Of a stretch of DNA of 64,000 bases, positions 15,067 through 25,289 are shown one piece after another. The DNA is from Tillus elongatus. Lineage: Eukaryota > Arthropoda > Insecta > Coleoptera > Cleridae. Numbering within the stretch: the first letter of the stretch is position 1; every line of letters begins with the position of its first letter. Below the pieces are notes generated by a model. The model was given only the letters and a program-made list of their open reading frames with translations, was not told the DNA's origin and did not search any database. The position numbers were made by a program, and so were the translations under genes. The stretch is from positions 78,054,891-78,118,890 of the forward strand of contig OZ023270.1 in NCBI GenBank assembly GCA_964006375.1, written 5' to 3'.

Positions 15067-16470
15067 TTTGTGTAACTTTCTTATTTTTTGTCCGCTCCCT
15101 TATAAGCTTTTTGTTTTCTTTTTCTTGCTTTTCAAATTGCTTTTGTCCCAAGGCATCCTTAACTGGAGTGCATGAAATAATAAATGAAGATAACTTCTTG
15201 CTGGGACGTCTAACTTTTGGATCTGCTCGTGTTAAAGCTGGAAGTTCAGAAATCAGCTCTTTTGAATTTACCTTATTTGGCGTTCGTGGTACTTCTAAAG
15301 TTCTCGGTATTAATGTCGATACTGACTGAGGCTCATCCGGTAAAACTTTCGAGATTGATGCTAGTGGTTGATTTCCGTTAGAATCTCTAACAACCTCTGT
15401 TTCGGGTTGTACGTTCGACAAATACGGTTCAGTTACATCTAATTTTGGCACCAGTGCAACTTTATCTCTGCCAGTGGTTTTTGTGGTCTCAAAATCGGTA
15501 TCTGAGAAAATTTGTGAGTCAAATGACTCTATCCCAATTGTTCTAAGTCCACTCATTGCATCTGCTATTGTAGCGACTTTTGACTACGCCTTACCGAAAA
15601 GTAGAGTAATAACTCGTCCAGGATGGGTGCGCAGAAAATCTTCGCGTGCTCTGCTGTATGCGGTTTTTAAGGGAACATATAATGATATGTCCAATGGCTG
15701 CATTAGATGGCTAGTTTGCGGCGGAAATCCAAGTAGAGTAATATAGTTTTCACGGCACAAGTTAATGGCTTGTAGGGTAACATGAGTAGCATGATTATCG
15801 ATTAAAATTAATATACGATTACCTTCGCTATTTCATGTTGAATAAAATGTTCCAAGTATTTTACAAATGTATCAGCAGTCATCCAATCACTTTTATGTGC
15901 CACGGCATTGAATTCAGAAGGAGAGTTATTCATGTAAGCTGGCTGCAGCCTTACCCTGGGAAAAATTAAAAAAAGCGGAACCAATGATCGATTGCATTCA
16001 TGCAACAAACTGCTGTAAGATTTGTGCCTCTTTCTGCAGAATAAATTTTTATTACTCTACGCTTTCCCTTGCGAGCTATTACTTTAGGAGTCTTTGTAGC
16101 CACAGTTGAAACACATGTTTCGTCTGAATTATTAATTTGATGTGGTTCAAAAGAATACCTTTGTTTTAGTTCGCGAAGTGCATGAAAGAGTTTATTTACA
16201 TTCTCTCTGTTGAATGCCATAAGCCACATAGCTGGTTTCAGGACTTCTTAGAGACAAATTGAAATTTTTCATGAACCATTCAACGAAATCTCTACCAGCC
16301 CATTTCTTTCCGGTGTTAAACCTGTGTGGAATTTTACGGTTTTCAGTATAATCAAAAGCTACTTTGCTGAACTGTTCTTTGGTTAAACCAAATGCCCTTT
16401 TATCTATATCTACAATGTAACGATATAAACTTTGCAGCTGTTCTTCAGAGAACGTTGTTGTGAAACGACT
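15066..16470 (-). pseudogene. Pogo-like (DDE_1 family) transposase pseudogene
   Basis: A pogo/Tigger-type transposase would cut and paste its own element at TA sites. Read on the minus strand from about 16470, I see the end of a CENP-B-type helix-turn-helix region (FGLTKEQFSKVAFDY, IPHRFNTGKKWAGRDF, LSLRSPETS). Next come NVNKLFHALRELKQRYSF, the first acidic motif NNSDETCVSTV (about 16120), KTPKVIARKGKRRV, and CCMNA. After these are LQPAYMNNSPSEF, the second acidic motif LILIDNHATHVTLQ (about 15797), LLGFPPQTSHLMQPLD with the third acidic residue, and RTHPGRVITLLFGKA. The 177-codon ORF at 15023-15556 is the C-terminal tail; its last residues come from the adjacent repeat. The frame breaks near 16220, 16010 and 15830, with a stop near 15560. 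The N-terminus and TIRs were not found. Confidence 0.85.
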
Positions 16471-16959
16471 AGCGTTAGAGGGAAAAGACTAAAAAATAAG
16501 TTTTACGTTTATTTAAAAAGACAGAGGATCGAAATTAGTTTTGCCTCATCTACGGCATACTTTTCCCCCAACTTCATATTGGAAAATTTGGAGGTTGCAA
16601 CTGTCATTCGAAGGGAGTTGAACGTAGCAGGAAAGTTTTCACGTTGTGGGATGTTCTTAATAGATCTAAAATTTACATGTTTCATGATTTTTCCATAAAT
16701 ATTCACAATAATTGAGATGGTGAATTTATTCCATTTGGGCACACTTCCAGTGACCCTTAAATTTTAATGCAGCACATCAAACAGTCTCTTTTGGATTATT
16801 TTCATTTAAAAAGGTCGTTTATAAATTTGACCTGGGTTTTCTGTAGCCCAGTAGCAAAAATTCTAAAAAGAAAACTCCGACAGAACTCAGTATGGCGGCG
16901 CTTATCACGTTGAGTTAACTCCTAAACTACTGGTATTTTGTACGGATAAAATTTGAACC

Positions 16960-18345
16960 AATGCAGAATTCTTCGGGTAGTAGTAGTAGTAGTAGCAGTG
17001 GTGGGGAGGCCAACGCCAAGCAAGTAGGCCACAATGGGCCCTTGCCAACTCCAGCAACCATCCTCTACTTTTCCTCGGTTCCGTCGCCAAACCGCCTCGA
17101 CCTCGAGATGAAGGCCTTGGCGGTCTTCAATTGGACGGTGCTTACCTGATTCCTCTGCAGAGTCCTCGATCCCAACAATTCTGCCCGACGACTGCCAAAA
17201 GCCTCGCATTCACACAGGTAGTGGTAGGACGTTTCTTCATCCTCTCGGCATTCCTGGCAAATGGGATCCCTCTCTACGTCTATCAATGTGAGACGCAGTG
17301 GCCTGTCAGCACCTCAAAGATGCGGAGAAGCGTAGGTCGACTCCTTCCGAGTAGCCAGACAGCTTTATCTCTGTCCGGCCCCTCCACGAAGTTCCTCGCC
17401 TGCCTGCAGCCACCAACCGACCCCCAGTGCCTCTCCATTGCTTCCTCGGTCCACCTGTCTAAAGCGACAGAGACTGTCTTCCTACTTATGCCTATCGCAG
17501 GCTCCGGGCCACAGAACGGCCGCCGGGAACCGAGTCTTGCGAGATTATTCGCCACCTCATTCCCCGCCACGCCACAGTGTCCGGGAACCCACACCAGTTG
17601 CACCTCCTTTGTCCTGGCTAGTCCTCTGTGGGCGTCAGTGCACTCCTGAACCAGTGTAGACCTGATTCTGGCCGCGCAGACTGCCCGGAATACTGCCTGG
17701 CTATCGGAGCAGATGTACATACATTTCTCGGGACTCCTCTTCATATCCTGTCTATTGGCCACAGACAGGATAGCATACACCTCTGTTTCGAATGCCGTGG
17801 TATATGCGCCAAGAGCATAGCTCTCGTGCACCCCCAGGCCCTCGATGTATATTCCTGCCCCGGAGGATTGTTGGTCCTCCAGCCGCGATCCGTCGGTGAA
17901 ACAGACCAGGCTTGCGGGCTGGAATGCAACCCTCCACTGATCTCTACTGAGGATCCTGGGGGTGTATGGCCTAGTCAACCTAATATCGTTCTCGGCATCC
18001 CGCACCTTTATGGCGGAAATCGGAATTTCCTTTTCCACCTCCTTGGCGACTCTTGCATGCCCTATTACTGCTTCCTCTCCGCACCAGTTTCCTGAGTCTC
18101 GCATTCTAAGATGCGACGCCATAGCCTCCCTTCTGATACAGATGGGAAAGCGATGGCAGCATCAACAGGACCTCTACCGTGGCTGAGGGTGTCGTCCTCA
18201 TATCGCCTGTGATACCCAGGATTGCCAACTTCCTGCTGGTAGTTTGGTTCACACCACACCACCAGACTAACGCCCCATAGAGGATTATCGGCCTGACGAT
18301 CGCAGTGTAGATCCAATGAAGGATCCGAGGATCTTCGGGTACTTC
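16960..18345 (-). pseudogene. I-type non-LTR retrotransposon pseudogene: RT end, RNase H and cysteine motif
   Basis: The 3' part of a retrotransposon polyprotein gene. On the minus strand, 18340-18115 encodes the end of the RT domain (WIYTAIVRPIILYGALVWW, LAILGITGDMRTTPSATVEV). After a frame change comes the 279-codon ORF at 17283-18122 with an RNase H domain: CFTDGSRLEDQ, FETEVYAILS, CSDSQAVF and WVPGHCGVAGNEVANNLA. The last acidic position is N here (usually GNEVAD), so catalysis is doubtful. Another frame change leads to CQECREDEETSYHYLCEC at about 17250-17200, the C-terminal cysteine/histidine motif of I-like elements. The end is marked by a (CTA)n-type triplet tail at 16978-16996. The 5' end is truncated near 18345. 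ORFs on the plus strand here are shadows. Confidence 0.85.
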
Positions 18346-18418
18346 TGGCAGATAAATTTAACGCTGCTGCATGTCATCTCACTGATTAAGTTAGAACACG
18401 GATAATTATTGTCTCACA

Positions 18419-18600
18419 AATTCGTTATTTTCAGGATTGCATACAGATCTTTTCTTGCAATTTTACCAGTTGACATTCCTTTTTTAACTGACCCATATTT
18501 TTGATATTTACAGAACCAATATTTATTAATTTTGTTAACTACACTTCCGCTAGAAACATCACAAATATTAAATTGAGAATTGAGGACGACATAAGCGTTT
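18419..18600 (-). pseudogene. Unrecognised protein-like fragment (~55 codons)
   Basis: The minus strand reads through about 55 codons containing NICDVSSGSVVNKINKYWF, CKYQKYGSVKKGMS and KIARKDLYAILK. The residue mix looks like real protein rather than translated AT-rich noise, but there is no start codon, and stops lie on both sides. I do not recognise the family. It could be an exon or a transposon relic. Confidence 0.3.
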
Positions 18601-19565
18601 GGTTACAATTATTTATGGAACTAAATTTAATCAATTTTGAACATTAAATATGTGTGGCTCTATATAAGAGTGTTTGATTCTGATAACTATCACATAACTG
18701 TCAAAGCATCTCCAAAGCCTCCTCTTTCGAATGTTGTCATTCATTCTTACATTTGAGACACATTCATTTTTTTATTGCCTTTTAAACATGAAAAAATCAT
18801 TTTGGTTCTTAGTGTATAAAGAAATGTGACTATATTTACAAAAAACTTTAGGAAAACATCTACTTTTCGCGTTATGTGCCAAAGAAAACAACCAGAAATC
18901 TCCGTTTTATATCGCTTTCATTTTTCCCAAGAACCGATTCTAATCTTCTTTTATTCATAACTACTGTTCCGCTGAATGTCAACCATTAAAAAAATCGACA
19001 ATCAAACAGTAGATAATAAACGATTTTATGTCCTCTGATATCCGAAACATTGGTCGAATGGTAATCTTTATATACCAGGGAAATTTAATGTTAATGCTTT
19101 TTATATGTCGCGTGTGATTGTTTACAAGAAGGAAGACGTATATTATCTTGTGTCTATATAACACTTTTAATGTGCACTGGATGTTGTAAATCGGGGTGTT
19201 TTCATCGCGTCGGCCACTTTATGATTCTCCTTCTACGATATCATATTCTTTCTTGTTCTCCGGGTTTTACAGCCGGGGCTTTATGAACCAAAATAGCTCA
19301 CATGGTTCGGCCTGGTACTACATCAAAATTGCTGCTTTCGTTATTTTCCGACAAGTCTAGAAGGTCGATGGAAGCTTGGAGATCCTTAACTTAGCCTATA
19401 TAAAGTTGACCAACATTGTTTGGACGGGTTGAATTTGGCTTGTATCTAGGTTGAAGTATTGCATTGAAATTACAGGGTGTTTCGTATAATAACCGACAAA
19501 TATCGGGTACGTAGAAAAGACGCAAAAAATAATACGAAAAAAAAAATGATTAAAACAAGGAATAT
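18601..19565. other. Unassigned AT-rich stretch
   Basis: No recognisable gene or repeat. ACAGGGTGTTTCGTATAATA near 19474 resembles the terminus of a Tc1/mariner-type element, but no partner end was found. Confidence 0.35.
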
Positions 19566-21122
19566 ATATACCGCATGTACCTATACAGTGTGTCCCAAAT
19601 TGAATAGGAATCTATCTCAGTTATTATTAGAGATAGGGGACGGTTAAATTAGCAATGTTTTGTATAATTTCATGATCGTTCCAAATATGACTTGTATTTT
19701 TCTCTGTCTCTTTTCATTTTCGAATTATTTTGAAAAAACCAAAATCTGTCGATTTCTTTTTTCTTCAATATCTAAGTAGGCGTTGATCTGACATGTCTAA
19801 GACTTGCACATTTTTAGGACACTTTTTATAGAGTAATATTTTTGTGCTATTCTCAACTTTGGATTGTTATTTGTTTTTGAGCTACAGGTATCAACATTTG
19901 TTTTTATTATGGCAGCCATATTGGATTTTTTGCACATGTGATAGCCTGTGAAAAGAGCTTTCCAATGATTTACAACATTATTGAGAAGTCTTGTAATTGC
20001 ACTGACAATTTTGAGGAAAGCCGTTTTGAGGATAGTAGGCTATGAAATCCAATATCAGAAAACAAATGAAAAAAAAAAGTGTTCAAAGAGCAGTAGGCCA
20101 TGGAGTCTAACAATAGACTTCTACTTTTAACATCATGTTCTGTAATGATTCACGATAGAAAAATAGGAACTTTGAGCACACCAATGAATCGGGCCATTAT
20201 TACAAATGATATTTTACATTGCAACATTATCCTAAAAAATTGTTATAATTTAATTAAATAGGTAAACCTAGTAAATAACTAAATTTACTAACAGAACTCA
20301 ATAAAAAACAGATTAATGATTTACGAAGACGCCTTGGCAAATTGTTTGATTTTTAAACGTAAGTCGACTGAAAAACAACAGAAGAAAGGTTGCTATGAAT
20401 ATAACACTATCGCGACAATTAAAGATACTGTCATTCTTAATTATCTGAATAATTTGAGTTGTATTTAACACGTTGCTTAAATTTTTGTACTAAATAGTTT
20501 GTTTCCTCTTTATTTTGAATATTATTCAACAATATGTTCAGTAATGAAGAATATTTTGACATGTTGGAATGTTATATTCGTTCTAACCGAAATACTGAGA
20601 CAGCTGGAAATTCATGTCAAAATAACTACCCAGAAAGACGACAACCAAACACCAAAATATTTCGCAGGATAGTGAACAATCTAGTGAACGGCAGTAGCTT
20701 CCACACAAAGAAACTACCAATGCCTAGAAATGAAGAAAGAAATAATGTCGTCTTACAGGTTTCAAACGAAAACCCTCCACAATCTGTTCGGTTTTATGAT
20801 GAACAAATTGACGTTCCAAAAATTACGGTACACCGTGTATTAAAACAAAGTCATTACCATCCATAGAAACCTACAATCGTACAAGGCTTAAATGTTGACG
20901 ATTACCCAAATTGACTTCAATTCTGCAGATCGTATCAAGGACAATGTCAGCAAGATGAAAATTTTCATTTGAAAATAATATGGACTGATGAAACCAGATT
21001 TACAAATTGTGGTGTGTATAATCGCCATAATAGGCATTATTGGGCAAATGAAAATCCCCATCTAAAGGAAGAAAGACGATTGCAAGATAGATTTGGTATT
21101 AATGTTTGGTGGGGCTTATTAG

Positions 21123-21267
21123 GTAAAAAACTGTTATTTTAGTGAATTTTCTTAGAAAAAATTCACTAATGAGATCTCGACTTTAGAATTTTGAAAAAAT
21201 TTCTTCAAATGAGCGCGATCTAGGACCCCTAAAACCCATATCCGGGGTCAGTTTCAATTTTTATATG

Positions 21268-21345
<78 letters not shown>

Positions 21346-21726
21346 ATGTATCACACCGATAACTCAAAAAATCATGGACCGATTTTGATAAAATTTAGCG
21401 TGTGCCTTCCTTTTGTAAGTGGCTATGATAAGTTCGTTAGCCAGGAAAATCGGACCAGGTTTTCCAGGAAAATTTTGGGTTTCCTTTTGAAAAAAAAATT
21501 TTTCTCAAAAAATAGGAAAGTTATGGTAACCAAATTTGGTACGTAAGTTTACGACATTAAAAGGAAACTATATACCAAAATCTATATTTCTATGTTAAAA
21601 GAAAAAAAAAGTTATAAAAAAATATTTCGTGCCAGATCATTTCTATAAAAATTCACTACCATAACGCACTTGCTGCGTCCAGACTTTTTATTTGTAGATT
21701 AGACAGTTAATTGTAAAAAATTTCAG
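21123..21726 (+). other. Intron-like segment within the transposase, carrying a (TA)n element
   Basis: AGGTAA occurs on both sides (21121-21126 and 21725-21730). Taken as an intron, the segment begins GTAAAAAAC and ends TTTCAG, and removing it joins WWGLLG to NFIVGP with no loss or gain of residues. It contains the (TA)n-family short form (21141-21687). Mariner-type transposase genes are usually intronless, so either an insertion created a removable intron or an older intron was later invaded. I cannot tell which from the sequence. Confidence 0.55.
21141..21687 (+). mobile_element. (TA)n-family element, complete short form
   Basis: It starts AGTGAATTTTCTTAGAAAAA with the hairpin end, then CCCATATCCGGGGTCAG, (TA)n at 21270-21341, CACACCGATAACTC, GTTCGTTAGCCAGG, CAAATTTGGTACGTAAG, GCCAGATCATTTCTATAAAA, and ends CACTACCATAACGCACTTGC..GTCCAGAC. 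Because it sits inside a coding sequence, it is the best guide in the window to where the family's ends lie: hairpin end on one side, GCGTCCAGAC end on the other. Confidence 0.75.
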
Positions 21727-22935
21727 GTAACTTCATTGTTGGTCCGTTCTTCTTTGAAAATAATTTAACTGAGGAAATGTATCTTAATCTATTGAGAAAT
21801 TATATCTTACCAACAATTAGAAGAGTTCATGATAATTTGTACGAGATTTGGTACCAACAAGACGGTTGTCCAGCTCACAATCCTAGGATCGTCAAAGAAT
21901 TTTTGTACCAAAATTTTAATAATCGTGTCATTTGTAACAATGGGCCGGTTCATTGGTGTGCTCGAAGTCCTGATATAACACCCATGGATTTTTATTTTTT
22001 GGGGTACTCTGAAGAATGATGTGTATAAATTCGATCCATCACAAAATATCAATGAATTACGAAACAAAATCACGAAAGCATCATATTAACAAAAACACCC
22101 TCACCAGAGTTTCAGGCATGTTTCAAAAGGGTGCATAAAGTGCAGTGAACAAAACGGTGGCCATATTGAATAATTTTCTATTTGGTATATTTTTAAGTTT
22201 CTAATTTATTATTTGTTGAGTTCCGTTTCTAATTGTGTTGTTTTGTGGAGTTAAAGTTTCTATTTGTTATTGCCGGGTTTCGTTATTAAACTGTTTCACA
22301 TAATATTACCTAGCATTATTACCTAATTAAGTATTGTAAATTAAATCACAATATTTTTTTGATCGTGAATCATTACGAAAAATTATGTTAAAAGCAGAAG
22401 TCTATTGTTAGACTCCATGGCCTACTGCTTTTTGAATACTTTTTTTTGTCACTTGTTTTCTGGTATTTGATTTCATAGCCTACTATCCTCAAAACGGTTT
22501 TTCTCAAAATTTCCAGTGCAATTACAAGATTTCTTAAGCATGTTGTACATCATTGAAAAGCTCATTTCACAGGCTATCACATGAGAAAAAAATCCAACAT
22601 GGCTGCTATAATAAAAACAAACGTTGATACCTGTAGCTGAAAAACAAATGGGAATTCAAAGTTGAGAATAGCACAAAAAGATTACTCTGTAAAAAGTGTC
22701 CTGATAATGTGCAAGTCTACTTAGATATTGAAGGAAAAAGAAATCGACAAAATTTTGGTTTTTTTCAAAATAACTCGAAAACGAAAACACGCAGGGCAAA
22801 ATACGAGTCATATCTGGAACGAGCATTAAATTCCACAAAACATTGCTTATTTAATCGTCTCCCTATATCTAATAATAATGGAGATAGCAATAAATTCCCA
22901 TCCAGTTTGGGACACACTGTATAGGTACATGCGGT

Positions 22936-24085
22936 TTCATATAAAATGTCTAATAAAGTTTAATCAGTAACTTTTTGATGACGACCTGTATAAAGTTCTA
23001 ACAAATCTATTTATTTGTACCTTAGCTACCTACAATGAAAAATAATTTATAAAATGTCTATCGGGAGAAAACAGTTAAAGGGCTTTTTAAAATGGACGGA
23101 TTTTCGATATCATTCCGTAAATTTCTTCAATTCTGTTAACTCCAAGAATACCTAGGTATTTATATAATGAAGTCCATGACTGCTAAATTATTTTTTGGCT
23201 AAAGCCGCTAGTTCCTGTGGTACATCCTGTATAAGTGTTTAATTGGGGATACCCTGTACATTTTATCATTTTGAATTACAATTAAAAAAGTTTGATTTGT
23301 AACTTCTTAATGGCTAATGTATCATCGAGGAAAAAATTAACTTATTTGTACAATATTGCAACCTAGGTAATAGGAACATCCCTCATGTGTATATTTAAGA
23401 ATCGTCCGTAAGACGTGTGGCGAAATTGGTCAGTGAAAAATAATCGCAATGACCATATTATCACTGCAATCGCTAGCACCCATGATTATCACACCTAATA
23501 ACTCCAACTAATATGAACGAACGGCGACTGGCGATGTGTGACTGACGTTCCGGCCAGATCTAGCAGGCACTGAAAATGGGCGTGTCGCGACGCTGGAGGG
23601 GAAGTGGTGGGGGTGCCGCTTAGGGTGACCGGGGCGTGGTCTTCTCCGTCCGTAATCTGTTGTGTATGTGTGTAAAGTGCGGTATTTCAGAGGTATTTTA
23701 TGTGATATTGGTGGAAAGAGCGCGCGACTAGATTTTACACATTAAATGCTTGTTACTTGAATCACTTGAATGGTTATCGTTTAATCAAAATCTCGATGTT
23801 TTTTTATGTGTCTGGCTGGGTGGACTTTCTTTTTTTTTTGTTCTTCTCCATAATAGCAGTCTTGATGGTTGGAGGCCGACGACGCCGTTTTGTTTGTGTC
23901 ATCGTCAGGCTGTTTGTTTCTACAAATGTGTATGTATGTGTACGTGTGTGTGTGTGTGTTTATATGTATGTGTACGTGTGTGTGTGTTATATTGATATGT
24001 GCGTGCGTGTGTTTAGCCCACAAATAAAGATATTTGTGTATTTAATAAATATTGATCTGTTATTGTCTATTACTGTATAATGTTC
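22936..24085. other. Unassigned stretch with a GC-richer patch and a (GT)n tract
   Basis: Positions 23520-23720 are GC-richer than the surroundings (for example GGTGGGGGTGCCGCTTAGGG and CCGGGGCGTGG) and could be a promoter or 5' UTR region, but no coding exon is visible. (GT)n and related repeats lie at 23935-23988 and give spurious CVCV-type reading frames. GGTACATCCTGTATAAG near 23220 resembles the end of a mariner-like element. Confidence 0.4.
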
Positions 24086-24235
24086 GATATACAGGTGTCC
24101 CAAAATTGTCGCCTGTGCTCTTGGGACTTTATTTAGGGAACTAAAACAAAACGAAAATTAGGAGTGGATAAATGGCCGATTGTCATTCGTTATCCAGTTA
24201 TTGATAATAATGTGAAAAATAATTGCCAATTCCAC

Positions 24236-24365
24236 CGAGGCCATCTAAGTGTTGCTTAAGTTAAGCATAGCTGACTGTGACATTTCACATTTTAATTATT
24301 ATTAACAACGTCGAAGTCATACCTAAGCTTAACTTAACCCACCCTTAAGAAGCCTCGGTACGATT
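24236..24365. mobile_element. Small MITE with ~45-bp inverted ends
   Basis: The left end CACCGAGGC..GCTTAAGTTAAGCATAGC is the imperfect inverse of the right end GCTTAACTTAACCC..GCCTCGGTA. It is about 130 bp in total, non-coding, and inserted in the mariner-like element. The superfamily is unknown. Confidence 0.6.
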
Positions 24366-24663
24366 AGCAATAGGTTTTATAAAAATGTAGCTCTAATTAG
24401 TTCTAAAGCATGATACAATTATAATTATCGGGTTCAGTGGCGGTGCTAGATTATGTACATGTGTAGGCCAATGTCGTTGCGAGGCCCTTCAAATGTATCG
24501 TCAGTTTTAAGTTTTAAGTAAAGGGTCAAATAATCGCAATTCAAATTTTATGACAATGTTTATTCTTAAGAAAATGGATACATCAATGGTTACAATAGGA
24601 TTTTGCGGCATTTTATACTACTAAATTCGTTAATAACTTCTTTCTAGTTATATAAGACTAGAT

Positions 24664-24748
24664 GCATTCTCGCAACAATTAGAACCGTAGACCGGTTTCG
24701 CTCTTATTAGAGCTCTTCAGTACGGCATACTAATTGTAGCAAAAATGC
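24664..24748 (-). ncRNA. Type I hammerhead ribozyme motif, core intact
   Basis: On the minus strand the core reads CUGAAGA, then stem II GCUCU/AGAGC with loop AAUA, then GAAA-C-CG-GUC. This gives the two-base-pair stem III typical of small animal type I hammerheads and a GUC cleavage triplet (24692-24690). Stem I is open-ended and long: GCCGUA pairs with UACGGU next to the core, then an asymmetric bulge, then ACAAUUAG with CUAAUUGU, then a further ~11 pairs out to GCAUU..AAUGC. All invariant core bases that I know are present. Such a short stem III would probably work best as a dimer. Confidence 0.75.
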
Positions 24749-24997
24749 ACCAAAAATAACATGGCTATCGTATAGCCAGTCTTAAAACACTAAGTGTACT
24801 TTGTCCCTATATTGGGGTAGAAATGGGCCAGGGCTAACAATTTTTTAAATTGTTAGTTAGTTGTATACCGTCTCTATTTTTAATACTCTGTGTTATTTGG
24901 AGCGGGCGTGACAACATAGTACTTGGTTCCGAACTAGCTGGCGACACGTTCACCACTCACTTAAGACTGGCTATACGATAGCCGTGTTATTTTTGGT

Positions 24998-25082
24998 GCA
25001 TTTTTGCTACAATTAGTATGCCGTACTGAAGAGCTCTAATGAGAGCGAAACCGGCCTACGGTTCTAATTGTTGCGAGAATGC
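24998..25082 (+). ncRNA. Hammerhead ribozyme motif, cleavage triplet mutated
   Basis: The plus-strand copy has CUGAAGA (25026-25032), stem II GCUCU-AAUG-AGAGC (25033-25046) and GAAA, but the triplet is GCC rather than GUC (25054-25056). This breaks the A-U pair closing stem III, so self-cleavage is expected to be lost or very weak. Stem I is kept, as in the minus-strand copy. Confidence 0.65.
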
Positions 25083-25289
25083 ATCTAGTCTTACATACTT
25101 TGTCCCTATATTGAGGTAGAAATGGGCCAGGGCTAACAATTTTTTAAGTTGTTAGTTAGTTGTATACCGTCTCTATTTTTAATACTCTGTGTTATTTGGA
25201 GCGGGCGTGACAACATAGTACTTGGTTCCGAACTAGGTGGCGACACGTTCACCACTCACTTAGTGTTTTTTCTAGTTGATGTCTTTCGC

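Larger units (their letters stand above)
20534..22086 (+). pseudogene. Mariner-like transposase pseudogene with an intron-like interruption
   Basis: An IS630/Tc1/mariner-superfamily transposase would bind the TIRs and move the element. The ATG at 20534 opens a frame with FSNEEYFDMLECY and NNYPERRQPNTKIF, the N-terminal DNA-binding region usual for this family. Stops occur at 20864 and near 20911. The same frame then holds the first acidic motif IIWTDETRF (about 20975-21001), HNRHYWANENPH and FGINVWWGLLG. A segment 21123-21726 interrupts. The frame resumes with GNFIVGPFFFENN, then YQQDGCPAHN (second acidic motif) and ARSPDITPMDFYF (third, 36 residues between the two Asp by my count). One extra T near 21996 shifts the frame into TLKNDVYKFDPS. 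It is certainly inactive. Confidence 0.8.
19586..22919 (+). mobile_element. Mariner-like element with ~580-bp terminal inverted repeats
   Basis: Both ends read CAGTGTGTCCCAAA inward and are flanked by TA (19584-19585 and 22920-22921), the target duplication typical of Tc1/mariner elements. The inverse arms extend from 19586 to about 20165 on the left and from about 22362 to 22919 on the right. Examples are GGCCATGGAGTCTAACAATA on the left against its inverse near 22410, and CTATCACATGTG-type blocks. A further 13 bp outside the TA (CCGCATGTACCTA / TAGGTACATGCGG) are also inverse, so the real end may lie further out. The element encloses a transposase pseudogene on the plus strand. Confidence 0.8.
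24650..25268. mobile_element. Hammerhead-bearing insertion (Penelope-like or retrozyme-like), 619 bp
   Basis: TTTCTAGTT flanks it on both sides (24641-24649 and 25269-25277), a likely 9-bp target duplication. Inside are an inverted segment A (24656-24784), a direct-repeat block DR1 (about 24797-24962), the plus copy of A (24963-25093), and DR2 (25098-25262), nearly identical to DR1. A and its plus copy each hold a hammerhead ribozyme motif. Tandem units plus an inverted, truncated copy next to them is the layout known for Penelope-like elements, and short tandem units with a hammerhead are known for animal retrozymes. No protein is encoded, so it would be non-autonomous. Confidence 0.65.

Noticed and set aside
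17131..18186. Plus-strand ORFs of up to 172 codons over the RNase H region
   Set aside because: They are opposite-strand shadows of the minus-strand I-type gene, which has clear RNase H motifs.
23750..24080. ORFs of 80-107 codons with Cys-Val repeats
   Set aside because: They are a translation of the (GT)n stretch.
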